Positions 1-7,073 of a DNA stretch of 46,673 bases are shown one piece after another. The notes below the pieces were generated by a model. It saw nothing but the letters and a program-made list of their open reading frames with translations, ran no database searches and was not told the DNA's origin. The translations under genes and the position numbers were made by a program. Origin of the DNA: a virus; IMG/VR virus record IMGVR_UViG_3300023181_000042, positions 1 to 46,673 of that record; one strand, written 5' to 3'. Numbering within the stretch: position 1 is the stretch's first letter; every line of letters begins with the position of its first letter.

Positions 1-34
1 TGAGCCTTTTGGTTCTTACGGATATGGGGAATGA
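1..34 (+). CDS. Tail protein, C-terminal end only (partial)
   Basis: The last ten codons and stop (reading EPFGSYGYGE) of the minor tail protein found complete at 44865-46067. It is cut by the window start and repeats the 3' end of that gene exactly. Its TGA overlaps an ATG at 31. Confidence 0.85.
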   Translation, partial: EPFGSYGYGE

Positions 35-640
35 CTATGGCGATTGATCTTCCGGCGATTGGTGAGGCCAATTGGGGTACGAAGCTGAATGCGGCCCTGA
101 CTGAGTTGAATGGTGTGGGGGTGGTTGCTGTTGCGGCGAAGGATGCTGCGGTGGCTGCTGCTGCTTCTGTTCCGTCTGATGCGACTATTGCGGCGACGTA
201 TGCGACGAAGGTTTCTCCGGCGTTCTCTGGTACTCCTACGGGCCTGACGAAGGCGCATGTGGGGTTGTCGAATGTGGATAACACGTCGGATGTGAATAAG
301 CCGGTGTCCACTGCTCAGGCGACGGCTATTGCGTTGAAGGTGAGCACGTCGTTGGTGGGGGCGAATTCGGGTGTGGCTCCGTTGGATTCGTCCGGCAAGG
401 TGCCGTCCGCAAACCTGCCCACCGCGGCGACCGCCAGTGTTCTGACTCCGGGCACGTATGCTGCACGCCCGACCGCTTCTTCGGCAGGAGCGAACACTCT
501 GTACTACGCCACCGATGTTCCTGAGTGCTACTTGTCGAATGGTACGTCGTGGTCTGTGGTTGGTTCGGGTGGCAGCGAGCTTGCGGTTGCGGTTGTGACT
601 ACGACGAGTCTTGCGCAGGGTCCGGCGTTTGCGAACATGC
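1..640. repeat. Terminal redundancy, left copy
   Basis: These 640 bases align without gaps to 46034-46673. I count 15 substitutions: 11 are silent in the fibre gene and four change residues (Ala to Ser, Asn to Ser, Val to Ala, Thr to Ala). The match starts exactly at the first base of the window, inside a gene. That is what a circular or circularly permuted genome looks like after assembly, rather than a biological tandem duplication. The excess of silent changes shows the two versions are real relatives under selection, not random sequencing error. Confidence 0.9.
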
Positions 641-951
641 CGGGTATGACGATCACGTTCAAGGTTGGCGAGCGTCCTATCTATCTCGAGTTTGAGGCTG
701 TGGGTTCGGTTGCTACGTCGGGCATTTATGCGTATGGCAAGGTTCTGCTCGATGGCGTGGATGCGGGGTCGGTTTCGCCTGTGACTTCTGTTGCTAGTCA
801 GATTGTGAACTTGCGTCGCCAGGTCCGCGTTTCGGGTTTGACCCCCGGATCAACTCACACGGTGACGGTGCAGATTGCTACGGTGTCGGGGACGATCACC
901 CCGCAGTCGTCAACAACGAACCCGTCGTATCTTCGGGCGGTGACTGCGTGA
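37..951 (+). CDS. Tail fibre / minor tail protein with collar-type repeat
   Basis: A 304-residue structural protein, probably a distal tail fibre. Residues about 60-105 carry the familiar fibre motif GLTKAHVGLSNVDNTSD followed by NKPVSTA, known from many phage tail fibres. An Ala/Ser/Thr-rich stretch follows, then a beta-rich C-terminal domain that may contact the receptor. I prefer ATG 37 because GGGGA at 26-30 lies six bases upstream. ATG 31 overlaps the previous stop but sits directly against that ribosome site. It belongs to the tail operon and overlaps the next gene by GTGA. A variant copy of its 5' two-thirds appears at the right end of the window. Confidence 0.85.
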   Translation: MAIDLPAIGEANWGTKLNAALTELNGVGVVAVAAKDAAVAAAASVPSDATIAATYATKVSPAFSGTPTGLTKAHVGLSNVDNTSDVNKPVSTAQATAIALKVSTSLVGANSGVAPLDSSGKVPSANLPTAATASVLTPGTYAARPTASSAGANTLYYATDVPECYLSNGTSWSVVGSGGSELAVAVVTTTSLAQGPAFANMPGMTITFKVGERPIYLEFEAVGSVATSGIYAYGKVLLDGVDAGSVSPVTSVASQIVNLRRQVRVSGLTPGSTHTVTVQIATVSGTITPQSSTTNPSYLRAVTA

Positions 952-1679
952 GCCCGTCTGTTTCGACTTGGTCGATCGACAAGGTGGTTTCGGGTCAGCG
1001 TGAGTTGATTATCAAGCCGAAGTTTCCGCCTGAGTCTCCGAAGATGGGCATCATGTTCTGCCATGGTGCTGGCGGGTTGGCGGATCAGGCGTTGCGGCCC
1101 GAGTTCGCGAAGGTGTTGCAGCCGCTTTCGGATCTGGGTCACCCGATCATGTCGCATGATCTTGTGAGTTCGGCGACGTGGGGCAATGATGCGGGCCAGT
1201 CCGCGATGACGACAGCGAAGGCGTACATGCACGCTTCGATGGGTGCGAAGGCGGGCAAGATCCTGCTCGTCGGCGCTTCAATGGGCGGCTTGTCGTCTTT
1301 TGTGTGGGCGAAGAACAACCCGACCCTAGTCGCGGGCATCATCGGCATCGTCCCTGTGTCCGATGTGAACGACATTTACACGAACAACCGGCAGGGTTTG
1401 GCTACGTGGATTGCTTCGGCGTATGCGGGTGGTTGGTCGCAGGCCACACTCGGTGCAGCCCGCAATCCGATCACGTTCGCAACGGCCGGTGCTCTCGCGG
1501 GTATCCCGGCACTACTGTTCTCGGCCGCGTCGGATGCCACAGTGATCCCGTCGACAGTGCTCGCGCTGAAGAACGCCATTGGCGCATCGGCCACACACGT
1601 TTCGATGACTGGCGATCACGACAACTACACCGTTCCTGTCGCGACCGTGCAGGCATTCGTCGCAGCTAACGCAACCTGA
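948..1679 (+). CDS. Alpha/beta-hydrolase-fold tail protein
   Basis: A 243-residue protein with a clear alpha/beta-hydrolase layout. It has an oxyanion-type HGAGG at 39-43, nucleophile Ser111 in GASMG (109-113), a likely acid at Asp196 and a likely catalytic His224 in GDHDN. There is no signal peptide. The start is GTG 948, overlapping the fibre stop as GTGA. The position between fibre and tail genes suggests a virion-borne esterase that could deacylate or cleave a surface ester during adsorption; the substrate is unknown. It is not obviously a mycolyl-arabinogalactan esterase of the LysB type. The fold call is firm, the role is inference from position. Confidence 0.8.
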   Translation: MSPSVSTWSIDKVVSGQRELIIKPKFPPESPKMGIMFCHGAGGLADQALRPEFAKVLQPLSDLGHPIMSHDLVSSATWGNDAGQSAMTTAKAYMHASMGAKAGKILLVGASMGGLSSFVWAKNNPTLVAGIIGIVPVSDVNDIYTNNRQGLATWIASAYAGGWSQATLGAARNPITFATAGALAGIPALLFSAASDATVIPSTVLALKNAIGASATHVSMTGDHDNYTVPVATVQAFVAANAT

Positions 1680-1691
1680 TCGGGAGGCATC

Positions 1692-2570
1692 ATGGATTAC
1701 GCCTCACGGGTGAGCATGCAGATCGCCCAAATCAAACCCACCCAGTCGAAAACTGCGGTGCTGGTGTCAAGGTCTGCGGCCGGTGTGGAGATCAACACGG
1801 GCGAGTCGACAGTGACCGTCCCGTTCGTCGGCATCTCATTGCCGCCTGTGGGTCATCCCGTGCAGGTTGAGGTGTCTGATGGGCAAATCCGGGTGACCGG
1901 CGCTGCCCGGGCGCTTCCTCCGACCGGGATTGTCACGGTTGCTGCGAATGGGACTGTGGCGACGATCGTGGATGACGACGGAATCGCGTACACGCTTCCC
2001 TACCAGACCGCGTCCCCGCCCGTGCTGGGCGACGAGATGCAGATCACTTGGACGATCAAGGGCGGCATCATCCAAGGCAAGGTGACCCCGTTGCCCACAC
2101 CGAACACCCCGTTCACCCCGCCGGCCGGTTCTGGCGGTGCCTTCCACCCGGCACCATTCACCGCTATCGGTTCTGGTTCGTTCGGGTCACGATGGTTCAC
2201 CAACGACGTGTACTCGTCCGCATCTAACCAAGGCGCTTTCTTTTTTGGGTCCAAGGTGGCCGACACAATCCCAGATTCGGCGGCCATCACCCTTGCCCGC
2301 ATATTCCTGAACCCGCGCAGCACATCGGGGGCAGCACCGATACTGCAAGTGCACACGTCGCCTACCCAGCCGGGAGGTGCGGTCGCATTTGTGGGATCTG
2401 GATATGCGCTACCCGCTCGTTCGGGCTGGGTCGATATCCCGTTGAGCATGATTGACCTAATGAAAACTGGCGCTTACGGCCTCGGATTCAATCACGGCGG
2501 CTACTCGATCTTCAAAGGTGTCGGGGCCGATAATCTCTCCGGCGCGCTCGACATCGCCTGGGTTGCCTGA
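1692..2570 (+). CDS. Minor tail protein, two-domain
   Basis: A 292-residue protein with a strong GGGAGG site at 1681-1686. Residues 1-130 are beta-rich with repeated Val/Thr strands and look OB- or barrel-like. A Pro/Thr/Gly linker (about 132-150) follows, then a C-terminal beta domain rich in Gly, Ser and aromatic residues, as in receptor-facing modules. No catalytic motif is visible. The tail role rests on its place in the tail operon. Confidence 0.7.
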   Translation: MDYASRVSMQIAQIKPTQSKTAVLVSRSAAGVEINTGESTVTVPFVGISLPPVGHPVQVEVSDGQIRVTGAARALPPTGIVTVAANGTVATIVDDDGIAYTLPYQTASPPVLGDEMQITWTIKGGIIQGKVTPLPTPNTPFTPPAGSGGAFHPAPFTAIGSGSFGSRWFTNDVYSSASNQGAFFFGSKVADTIPDSAAITLARIFLNPRSTSGAAPILQVHTSPTQPGGAVAFVGSGYALPARSGWVDIPLSMIDLMKTGAYGLGFNHGGYSIFKGVGADNLSGALDIAWVA

Positions 2571-2587
2571 CCTCCCAACCATTCTCT

Positions 2588-2609
2588 GCCTCCACATTGT
2601 GGGGGCTTT
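2588..2609 (+). terminator. Hairpin with short T run between tail genes
   Basis: An 8-bp stem (2588-2595 with 2599-2606, one G-T pair) closes on a three-base loop and is followed by TTT. It is the only sizeable gap in this part of the operon. It probably attenuates rather than fully stops transcription, because the next tail gene has no obvious promoter of its own. Confidence 0.45.
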
Positions 2610-2634
2610 CGTCATTTAAGGAACGGAAACCCTC

Positions 2635-3267
2635 ATGGCCTATTCCAGTCTCGGCCCGAAGCAGGAACCAGAATTTGCGGACGGTGACGCACCCGACGTT
2701 GCGGTGAACCCGTCGCAGGTTGCGAAGTATGCGGCACGGTTCGGCAACAAAACCACTGGCACCACTGCCGAGCGTGGTACGGCGTCTGCGTGGGCGTGGG
2801 AGAACCTGCTGTGGAAAGACACCACAGATGGCATTGAGTACCTGCGCACTGGTGGTGCGTGGAAGGCCTGGAACTCGGGTTGGATCACCTACACCCCGAC
2901 GCTGACGAATATCACGTTGGGCGCTGGTGGCACGGCAGCGTTCGCGTATCAGTATGCGAACGGTGACGTGAAGCTGAAATGGCTTGTCACTCTCGGCACG
3001 GGCGGTACATGGAACAGCCCCAGCTTCTCCGTCCCCGTGACCATGAACAACGGGCATCTCGCGTTGTTCTCAAAAGTCGGTTGGGGTTCGCTCCAAAGCT
3101 TCTCCCAGTTCTGGGAACTCCTCGCCAACCGCGTTTCGGCTACCGAGATCCGCATGTATGTGGCTGGCGGTTCGCCTCTCACGTTCACCGTTGTCAGCCC
3201 GACCGTCCCTGTGGCGGTTAGTGCTGGCCTGAACCTTTCGGGTCGCGCCGAATACACCCCGGCTTAA
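2635..3267 (+). CDS. Minor tail / fibre protein
   Basis: A 210-residue protein. Residues 20-85 contain the DVAVNPSQVAKYAARFGNK-type segment and Trp-rich strands often seen at the start of actinophage minor tail proteins. The remainder is a beta sandwich-like domain. The ribosome site AAGGA is at 2619-2623. It is the last structural gene before the lysis module. The assignment is by composition and context. Confidence 0.7.
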   Translation: MAYSSLGPKQEPEFADGDAPDVAVNPSQVAKYAARFGNKTTGTTAERGTASAWAWENLLWKDTTDGIEYLRTGGAWKAWNSGWITYTPTLTNITLGAGGTAAFAYQYANGDVKLKWLVTLGTGGTWNSPSFSVPVTMNNGHLALFSKVGWGSLQSFSQFWELLANRVSATEIRMYVAGGSPLTFTVVSPTVPVAVSAGLNLSGRAEYTPA

Positions 3268-3277
3268 GGAGTCGAAG

Positions 3278-3976
3278 ATGCCACATCCGCTGCGTAGCTT
3301 CAACATCCCTAACGGCGCACAGTTCGGTGCTCGCCGCCTTAGCGGCAAGGGGCACGCCGGTACCGACTACCACCCGAAGTCGAATCAAGACGGCGATCCG
3401 ATCTACGGAACCCTTGACGGTGGGCGCATCAGTGCGAAGGGTTACGGGCCATCCCCGGTGAACGGGTTCGGGCACTGGGTCAAAGTCGCCTATCCGGGTG
3501 GCATAGAGACGACGAACGCGCACATGCGCGAACCGAGTCCTTGGGCGGTCGGTGCTGCAGTGGGGCCGTCAACCGTCATCGGCTACGTCGGGCACACGGG
3601 CAACGCGGTTATCGCTGACCCGCCCGGTTCCCATGTTCACCACGAGCTGCGGGTGAACGGTGTGCTCAAAGATCCGTTCGCCTATTACGGCGGCAACGCC
3701 ACCGCCTCCATCAACAGCAAGCCGATCGCTGCTGTGTCAGATCCGATCAAGGAAGACGAAGACATGTACCTAGTAATCGACAAGGGCACGCCGCAGAAGC
3801 CCTCGACCGGAACGTATGTTGTGAACGCGGAAGGTTGCACGGGCATCAGCGCAGGCGTCGAGTCGTCGTTGATGCGTCTGTTCAAGGTCGACCGGTCGGA
3901 GATTCTTCTCCTCATGAAGACGGAAATCGAAGAACTCGACGGCTTCCTGCGCGCCAACGCACGCCTGAACCGCTAG
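3278..3976 (+). CDS. M23-family (LytM-type) endopeptidase, endolysin
   Basis: A 232-residue probable endolysin that cleaves peptide cross-bridges of host peptidoglycan. Zinc ligands and the active site follow the LytM pattern: H26-x3-D30 in HAGTD, H82 in NAHM, and the HxH pair H119/H121 in GSHVHHEL. The catalytic domain spans about 12-140. The C-terminal 80 residues have no recognised motif and probably bind the wall. There is no signal peptide, so export would depend on the small membrane proteins downstream. Its stop shares the palindrome CTAG (3973-3976) with the stop of the convergent next gene. Confidence 0.88.
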   Translation: MPHPLRSFNIPNGAQFGARRLSGKGHAGTDYHPKSNQDGDPIYGTLDGGRISAKGYGPSPVNGFGHWVKVAYPGGIETTNAHMREPSPWAVGAAVGPSTVIGYVGHTGNAVIADPPGSHVHHELRVNGVLKDPFAYYGGNATASINSKPIAAVSDPIKEDEDMYLVIDKGTPQKPSTGTYVVNAEGCTGISAGVESSLMRLFKVDRSEILLLMKTEIEELDGFLRANARLNR

Positions 3977-4629
3977 CGCCCCTCGGCCTCGATGGCGGCC
4001 GACATGATCGGTCCGGCGATGCTCGATGCTTCCGGTGTGGGGTGCACGTTGTCTTCGCTGTATCCGGCAACCCACATGTTGTCGGGTGTGGTGAGGCTGG
4101 TCCAGGGGTTGATGTATCCCCAGCCCATTGCGGTTGCGTGCTGTTCGAGGGCGGTGTTCCATTCGACTGCGAGCGGCGCGAATTTGTTGAACGGTGGGAC
4201 GCCTGCGATGAGTACGCGTCCTGCTTGCGACTTCTGCACGATCTCGTCAATGAGTGTGAGTCGTTGGTCGAGCGGCATGGGGCCGCCGACATAGTTGGTG
4301 CCCGCCATGACCACGAGTACGTCGGCGGTGATGACGGGTGTGTTGTCGCGCATTTTCTCGATGCCGGAACCGCCTTGCGCCCACCCCTGGCCGGTGAACG
4401 TGACAGTGTCGGTGCCTGCGTAGGTTGTCCACGATCGTTCTGGTGTTTCTGTCCAGACGGTGATGCTGTCACCGATCGCAGCGAACGTCACGGGTTCGAC
4501 GACTGCGGGCGCGCTGACTTCTGGTTTCGCCGCAGCGACGGGTTCAACGGCTGGCACACTCCCGCATCCGCTGATCGCAAGCACGATAACTGCGGCGATA
4601 GTGGTGATGATTCCTGCACGTTTGAACAT
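3973..4629 (-). CDS. SGNH-hydrolase lipoprotein (moron candidate)
   Basis: A 218-residue secreted esterase or acyl hydrolase. The N-terminus has Lys/Arg, a hydrophobic stretch (8-20) and the lipobox LAISGC with Cys22, so it should be lipid-anchored on the host membrane. SGNH blocks are complete: GDS with Ser55, a Gly near 87-89, GTN with Asn112, and DNVHP with Asp193 and His196. It lies on the strand opposite to the lysis and tail genes, the usual sign of an independently expressed moron. No strong ribosome site precedes ATG 4629. Possible roles are deacylating host surface glycans or lipids to block superinfection, or altering the lysogen's envelope. The enzyme class is well supported, the role is inferred. 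Confidence 0.82.
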   Translation of the reverse strand: MFKRAGIITTIAAVIVLAISGCGSVPAVEPVAAAKPEVSAPAVVEPVTFAAIGDSITVWTETPERSWTTYAGTDTVTFTGQGWAQGGSGIEKMRDNTPVITADVLVVMAGTNYVGGPMPLDQRLTLIDEIVQKSQAGRVLIAGVPPFNKFAPLAVEWNTALEQHATAMGWGYINPWTSLTTPDNMWVAGYSEDNVHPTPEASSIAGPIMSAAIEAEGR

Positions 4630-4784
4630 GATGAGAATTTAAACACGTACGGCTGACATTGGGTAGTCCCAGTGTTGGCACGAACGCCCCCGACCTGTGC
4701 TTGAACACATGGCCGGGGACTGCCCCTGACCCAACCAAACAAGGAAAGGGGATGCCTGATGGTAAGCCCTAAGGAGCACAGCGC
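4630..4784. promoter_or_regulatory. Divergent intergenic region with a seven-codon reading frame
   Basis: This gap separates the leftward SGNH gene from the rightward membrane-protein genes and must hold their start signals; I see no convincing -35/-10 pair. A strong site AAGGAAAGGGG (4741-4751) is followed by ATG 4752 and six codons (MPDGKP) ending at 4772. That stop abuts the AAGGAG (4771-4776) of the next gene. It may be a translated leader, or just a doubled ribosome site. Confidence 0.35.
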
Positions 4785-5270
4785 ATGAGAAAACTTTGGG
4801 CGGCCACCATCTGGGCCAAGGGGGCGATACCTGCAGATGAATACAAATACCGTCAGCTCAAACGAGTGTGGCTACCTTTCTACGATGTTCTGATCTTCAC
4901 AGCAGGCATCGTCGGGGCGCGCTACGGGATACCAGCAGTCGAAGAGTTCTTCCCCACCGGCCTGACCGACACTCTCTCGCTCACATTCGCGGCACTGGGT
5001 GTTCTCTGCCTCATCGGCGTGGGATTCCCCGCAATGTGGAGGCTCGAAGCGGCGGCCAAATCAGCAGTCATCGGGTTGCTCATCGGCTACGTGCTCGCCC
5101 TCGTCTTCCTCACTGGGGGCGGCGACCCAGCACGCGGATTCGTATCCGTCATCGCCATCATGGCCTGCATCGTACCGACCTTCCGCCTTGGGATTCTCGG
5201 ATACGAGAAACGGGAAATGGAACGGCTGAAACATATTGCCGAGCAGCGCATCACCGGGCAGGTGAAGTGA
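4785..5270 (+). CDS. Four-helix membrane protein of the lysis module
   Basis: A 161-residue integral membrane protein with hydrophobic segments at about 30-48, 62-84, 90-110 and 116-132, plus a basic, helical C-terminal tail. Ribosome site AAGGAG lies eight bases before ATG 4785. The location downstream of the endolysin and upstream of two more membrane proteins suggests a part in holin function or lysis timing. It is long for a simple holin; a superinfection-exclusion role is an alternative. Confidence 0.65.
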   Translation: MRKLWAATIWAKGAIPADEYKYRQLKRVWLPFYDVLIFTAGIVGARYGIPAVEEFFPTGLTDTLSLTFAALGVLCLIGVGFPAMWRLEAAAKSAVIGLLIGYVLALVFLTGGGDPARGFVSVIAIMACIVPTFRLGILGYEKREMERLKHIAEQRITGQVK

Positions 5271-5716
5271 TGGAACCAACAATCATCATCGCTGGCCTCG
5301 CGCTCGTCGGAACACTTGCGGGCCTTGTTGTCACGTTCCGTAAAGGCAAAGACGACTCGAAGAACAAAACGGAAGAACTCAACGCCAACGCACTCCAGGC
5401 CGAGTTCGCGCGCAACCTCGAGCTCAACAAATACATCGACGGCGTTGTAGAAGCGGCAGTCGCCCCCTTCCGTGTTGAGATCGCCGCACTCAAAAGCTCG
5501 ATGGAAGCGGTCATGGCCAGGGAGTCGATCATCAAGAACATCATCCGCAGGTGGTTCCAGCGTCTCGTCTGGTGGGACGACATGGGGCGCAAGGGTGATA
5601 TGCCCATGCCCTCGACCGCTGATATGGCCACCCTCGACCTGACCGACATCGAAGGCGACACCCTCAACCGCGAACAGCTATTGAAGATCGCAGAACGAAC
5701 AAAGGAGAACGAATGA
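5270..5716 (+). CDS. Membrane-anchored coiled-coil protein, lysis module
   Basis: A 148-residue protein with one N-terminal transmembrane helix (about 4-22) and a long charged helical region (about 25-110) with coiled-coil character. ATG 5270 uses the last base of the preceding TGA. A single membrane anchor plus a cytoplasmic coiled coil beside a holin is common in actinophage lysis cassettes. Its exact job (accessory holin, spanin-like or regulator) cannot be read from the sequence. Confidence 0.6.
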   Translation: MEPTIIIAGLALVGTLAGLVVTFRKGKDDSKNKTEELNANALQAEFARNLELNKYIDGVVEAAVAPFRVEIAALKSSMEAVMARESIIKNIIRRWFQRLVWWDDMGRKGDMPMPSTADMATLDLTDIEGDTLNREQLLKIAERTKENE

Positions 5717-5907
5717 TCCAGAAAGCTCAGGCTTACGCGAAGCTGATCGCGGCCCTCATCGGCACGGCAGTAACGGCCGGCACCAGTGTTATCGCACCTG
5801 ATGGCCTCGAGTGGCTGTCGTTCATCGGCGCACTCATCACCACGTTCGCTGTGTATGCGATCCCGAACGTGCCCGAGACCAACGGCGACCACGAAGCGGG
5901 TGTCTGA
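5713..5907 (+). CDS. Holin, two transmembrane helices
   Basis: A 64-residue protein with hydrophobic helices at about 9-27 and 33-51 and a short charged C-terminus, the size and topology of class II holins. ATGA overlap with the upstream gene; AAAGGAG at 5700-5706 is the ribosome site. It would form the membrane lesion that releases or activates the M23 endolysin. Confidence 0.7.
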   Translation: MIQKAQAYAKLIAALIGTAVTAGTSVIAPDGLEWLSFIGALITTFAVYAIPNVPETNGDHEAGV

Positions 5908-5985
5908 ATGACAGACCCCGACGAGTACTACGTGCCCACCGACCCTGCAGCCCAGCACGACGAAGACACAAGCTGTTGCCAATGA
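5908..5985 (+). CDS. 25-residue acidic peptide
   Basis: A short frame starting on the base after the holin stop and ending CCQ. It is acidic (several Asp/Glu) and overlaps the next small gene by ATGA, which argues that it is translated as part of the operon. Function unknown. Confidence 0.4.
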   Translation: MTDPDEYYVPTDPAAQHDEDTSCCQ

Positions 5986-6098
5986 CCCGTTGCGCCTGTA
6001 GACATGGGCAATGCGCAGACCCGAACTGTGCATGCGGTGGATCGTGCGACTACTGCGACCACGTGTCAAGAAATGTTGAACGTTCGGCTGACGTGTAA
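5982..6098 (+). CDS. Cys-rich micro-protein, zinc-binding candidate
   Basis: A 38-residue protein with eight Cys and two His in its first 27 residues, arranged as CxC, then CxxxxCxC, then CxxC. This is the pattern of a metal-binding knuckle. ATGA overlap with the preceding peptide. It is the last gene of the rightward lysis operon. Function unknown; a regulator or a partner of host polymerase are possibilities. Confidence 0.5.
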   Translation: MTRCACRHGQCADPNCACGGSCDYCDHVSRNVERSADV

Positions 6099-6122
6099 AG
6101 AAAACGCCCGAAAAGTTGAACG
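6061..6122 (+). repeat. Interleaved direct repeats near the operon end
   Basis: ACGTGT(C/A)AAGAAA occurs at 6061-6073 and 6091-6103, and GTTGAACG at 6075-6082 and 6115-6122. They span the end of the Cys-rich gene and the start of the intergenic gap. They could be protein sites or a small duplication. Confidence 0.45.
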
Positions 6123-6139
6123 ACAGCACAAATGAACGA

Positions 6140-6176
6140 AGCCCCGCTCATCCTCATCACGAGGGTGGGCGGGGCT
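6140..6176. terminator. Bidirectional terminator between convergent operons
   Basis: A 16-bp stem (6140-6155 with 6161-6176, including G-T pairs) with a five-base loop sits between the rightward lysis operon and the leftward cluster. Its position between convergent units fits a shared terminator, although T runs on either side are short. Confidence 0.75.
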
Positions 6177-6191
6177 ATTCGTGTTTGTGGG

Positions 6192-6359
6192 CTATGCGGT
6201 TCGTGCCGCCTTTGCCTTAGCGACCATGCTGGATATAACGCCGGCCTCGTATGAGGGATCAAGAAACGGCGGGTACTTGCCGACCTCAGCCCAAATGCCA
6301 TCCGCTTCTTCCCCCGTTAGCTCACCTAGAACCACAAGCGTCACGAGTGCGTCTTTCAT
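6192..6359 (-). CDS. Small protein, leftward cluster
   Basis: A 55-residue protein whose ATG overlaps the upstream stop as ATGA, with GTGGAGG just upstream as ribosome site. Mostly helical by composition, no recognisable motif. Last gene of the leftward unit. Function unknown. Confidence 0.6.
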   Translation of the reverse strand: MKDALVTLVVLGELTGEEADGIWAEVGKYPPFLDPSYEAGVISSMVAKAKAARTA

Positions 6360-6679
6360 CCTTCATCCTCCACATATTCTTCGGACGCCCGAGAGGTGAG
6401 GGCGGTCACTACTTGCCGCAGATCCTCCGTGAGCCTGCTGATCTGCGCCTCGACCGTTAGCCGACCGAGGGGGCGAAGTTCGGCTTCTGGGATGGATGCT
6501 TCCAGCTTTGCGATGGCCGATTCGATTTCTTCTAGGTTGACAGATGTGGTCCCGTTGCGGACTGCATCTGCATGCGCAATCGCCTTTGACCCAGCAGCGA
6601 GCGCACTCGCGAATGTCGCGTCTTCTGCGTCTTTGGCGACATCATCCCAGAACCGTCCGAACGCGATTGACTCACTCAT
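6356..6679 (-). CDS. Uncharacterised helical protein
   Basis: A 107-residue, Ala/Glu-rich protein, predicted largely helical with heptad-like Leu/Ile spacing at 50-90. It overlaps both neighbours by ATGA. Co-transcribed with a ribbon-helix-helix protein, so a partner or co-regulator is possible, but nothing in the sequence proves it. Confidence 0.65.
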   Translation of the reverse strand: MSESIAFGRFWDDVAKDAEDATFASALAAGSKAIAHADAVRNGTTSVNLEEIESAIAKLEASIPEAELRPLGRLTVEAQISRLTEDLRQVVTALTSRASEEYVEDEG

Positions 6680-6873
6680 TCGCTTTCCTCTTCGTTCTCT
6701 TCGTCGTATTTCACTAGCGCGGTGATGATGATTGCGGTCAGATCGGTGTTGTTCGCTGCAGCTTTGACGGCGACACGTTTCTTCAAGTCGGTGGGTATGC
6801 GGAAACTCGAGATCGGAGTCTTGGGCTTGTTGGGCACGGGAACAATTGTGACACCGGGGGCGCGGTCGCTCAT
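6676..6873 (-). CDS. Ribbon-helix-helix DNA-binding protein
   Basis: A 65-residue protein with an Arc/CopG-like core. A beta strand (SSFRIPTDLKKR, about 23-34) is followed by two helices ending ITALVKY, then a short acidic tail. Start ATG 6873 is chosen because it overlaps the upstream stop as ATGA; ATG 6882 is three codons earlier. Proteins of this kind bind operators as dimers. It may autoregulate the leftward cluster or act as an antirepressor. Confidence 0.65.
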   Translation of the reverse strand: MSDRAPGVTIVPVPNKPKTPISSFRIPTDLKKRVAVKAAANNTDLTAIIITALVKYDEENEEESE

Positions 6874-7073
6874 TCCGTCCATCCTTGTGATCGCCTGAAC
6901 TCTTCGGTGAAAACGTGTGGGTACTGCGCGATCATGAGGTCATTCCAGAACCGCATTTCGTTTTTCACCGCAATACCGTCGAGCCGAATCCGTCGCCGCC
7001 TCGCACGCTGCGTTTCCGGGCGGTTGGCCTGATGCTGTAACCGCTTCTCATCCCGGTACCAACGCGGGATCAT
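6870..7073 (-). CDS. IPRWYR-family small protein, copy 1
   Basis: A 67-residue basic protein. It shares with the rightward protein at 9305-9514 the N-terminus IPRWYR(D/E)EKRLQ, a central RPE-RAR-RIR core, and the C-terminus FT-EF-RSQGWTE. The two are clearly paralogues on opposite strands either side of the attachment region. No known catalytic motif. ATG 7073 overlaps the previous stop. Confidence 0.7.
   Translation of the reverse strand: MIPRWYRDEKRLQHQANRPETQRARRRRIRLDGIAVKNEMRFWNDLMIAQYPHVFTEEFRRSQGWTE

Noticed and set aside
1-640. Recent tandem duplication of the fibre gene
   Set aside because: The match begins exactly at the window edge and runs to the other edge, which assembly closure explains better; kept open only until long reads are checked.
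5251-6129. 292-residue minus-strand frame over the holin region
   Set aside because: Opposes three membrane-protein genes with overlapping starts; composition is shadow-like.
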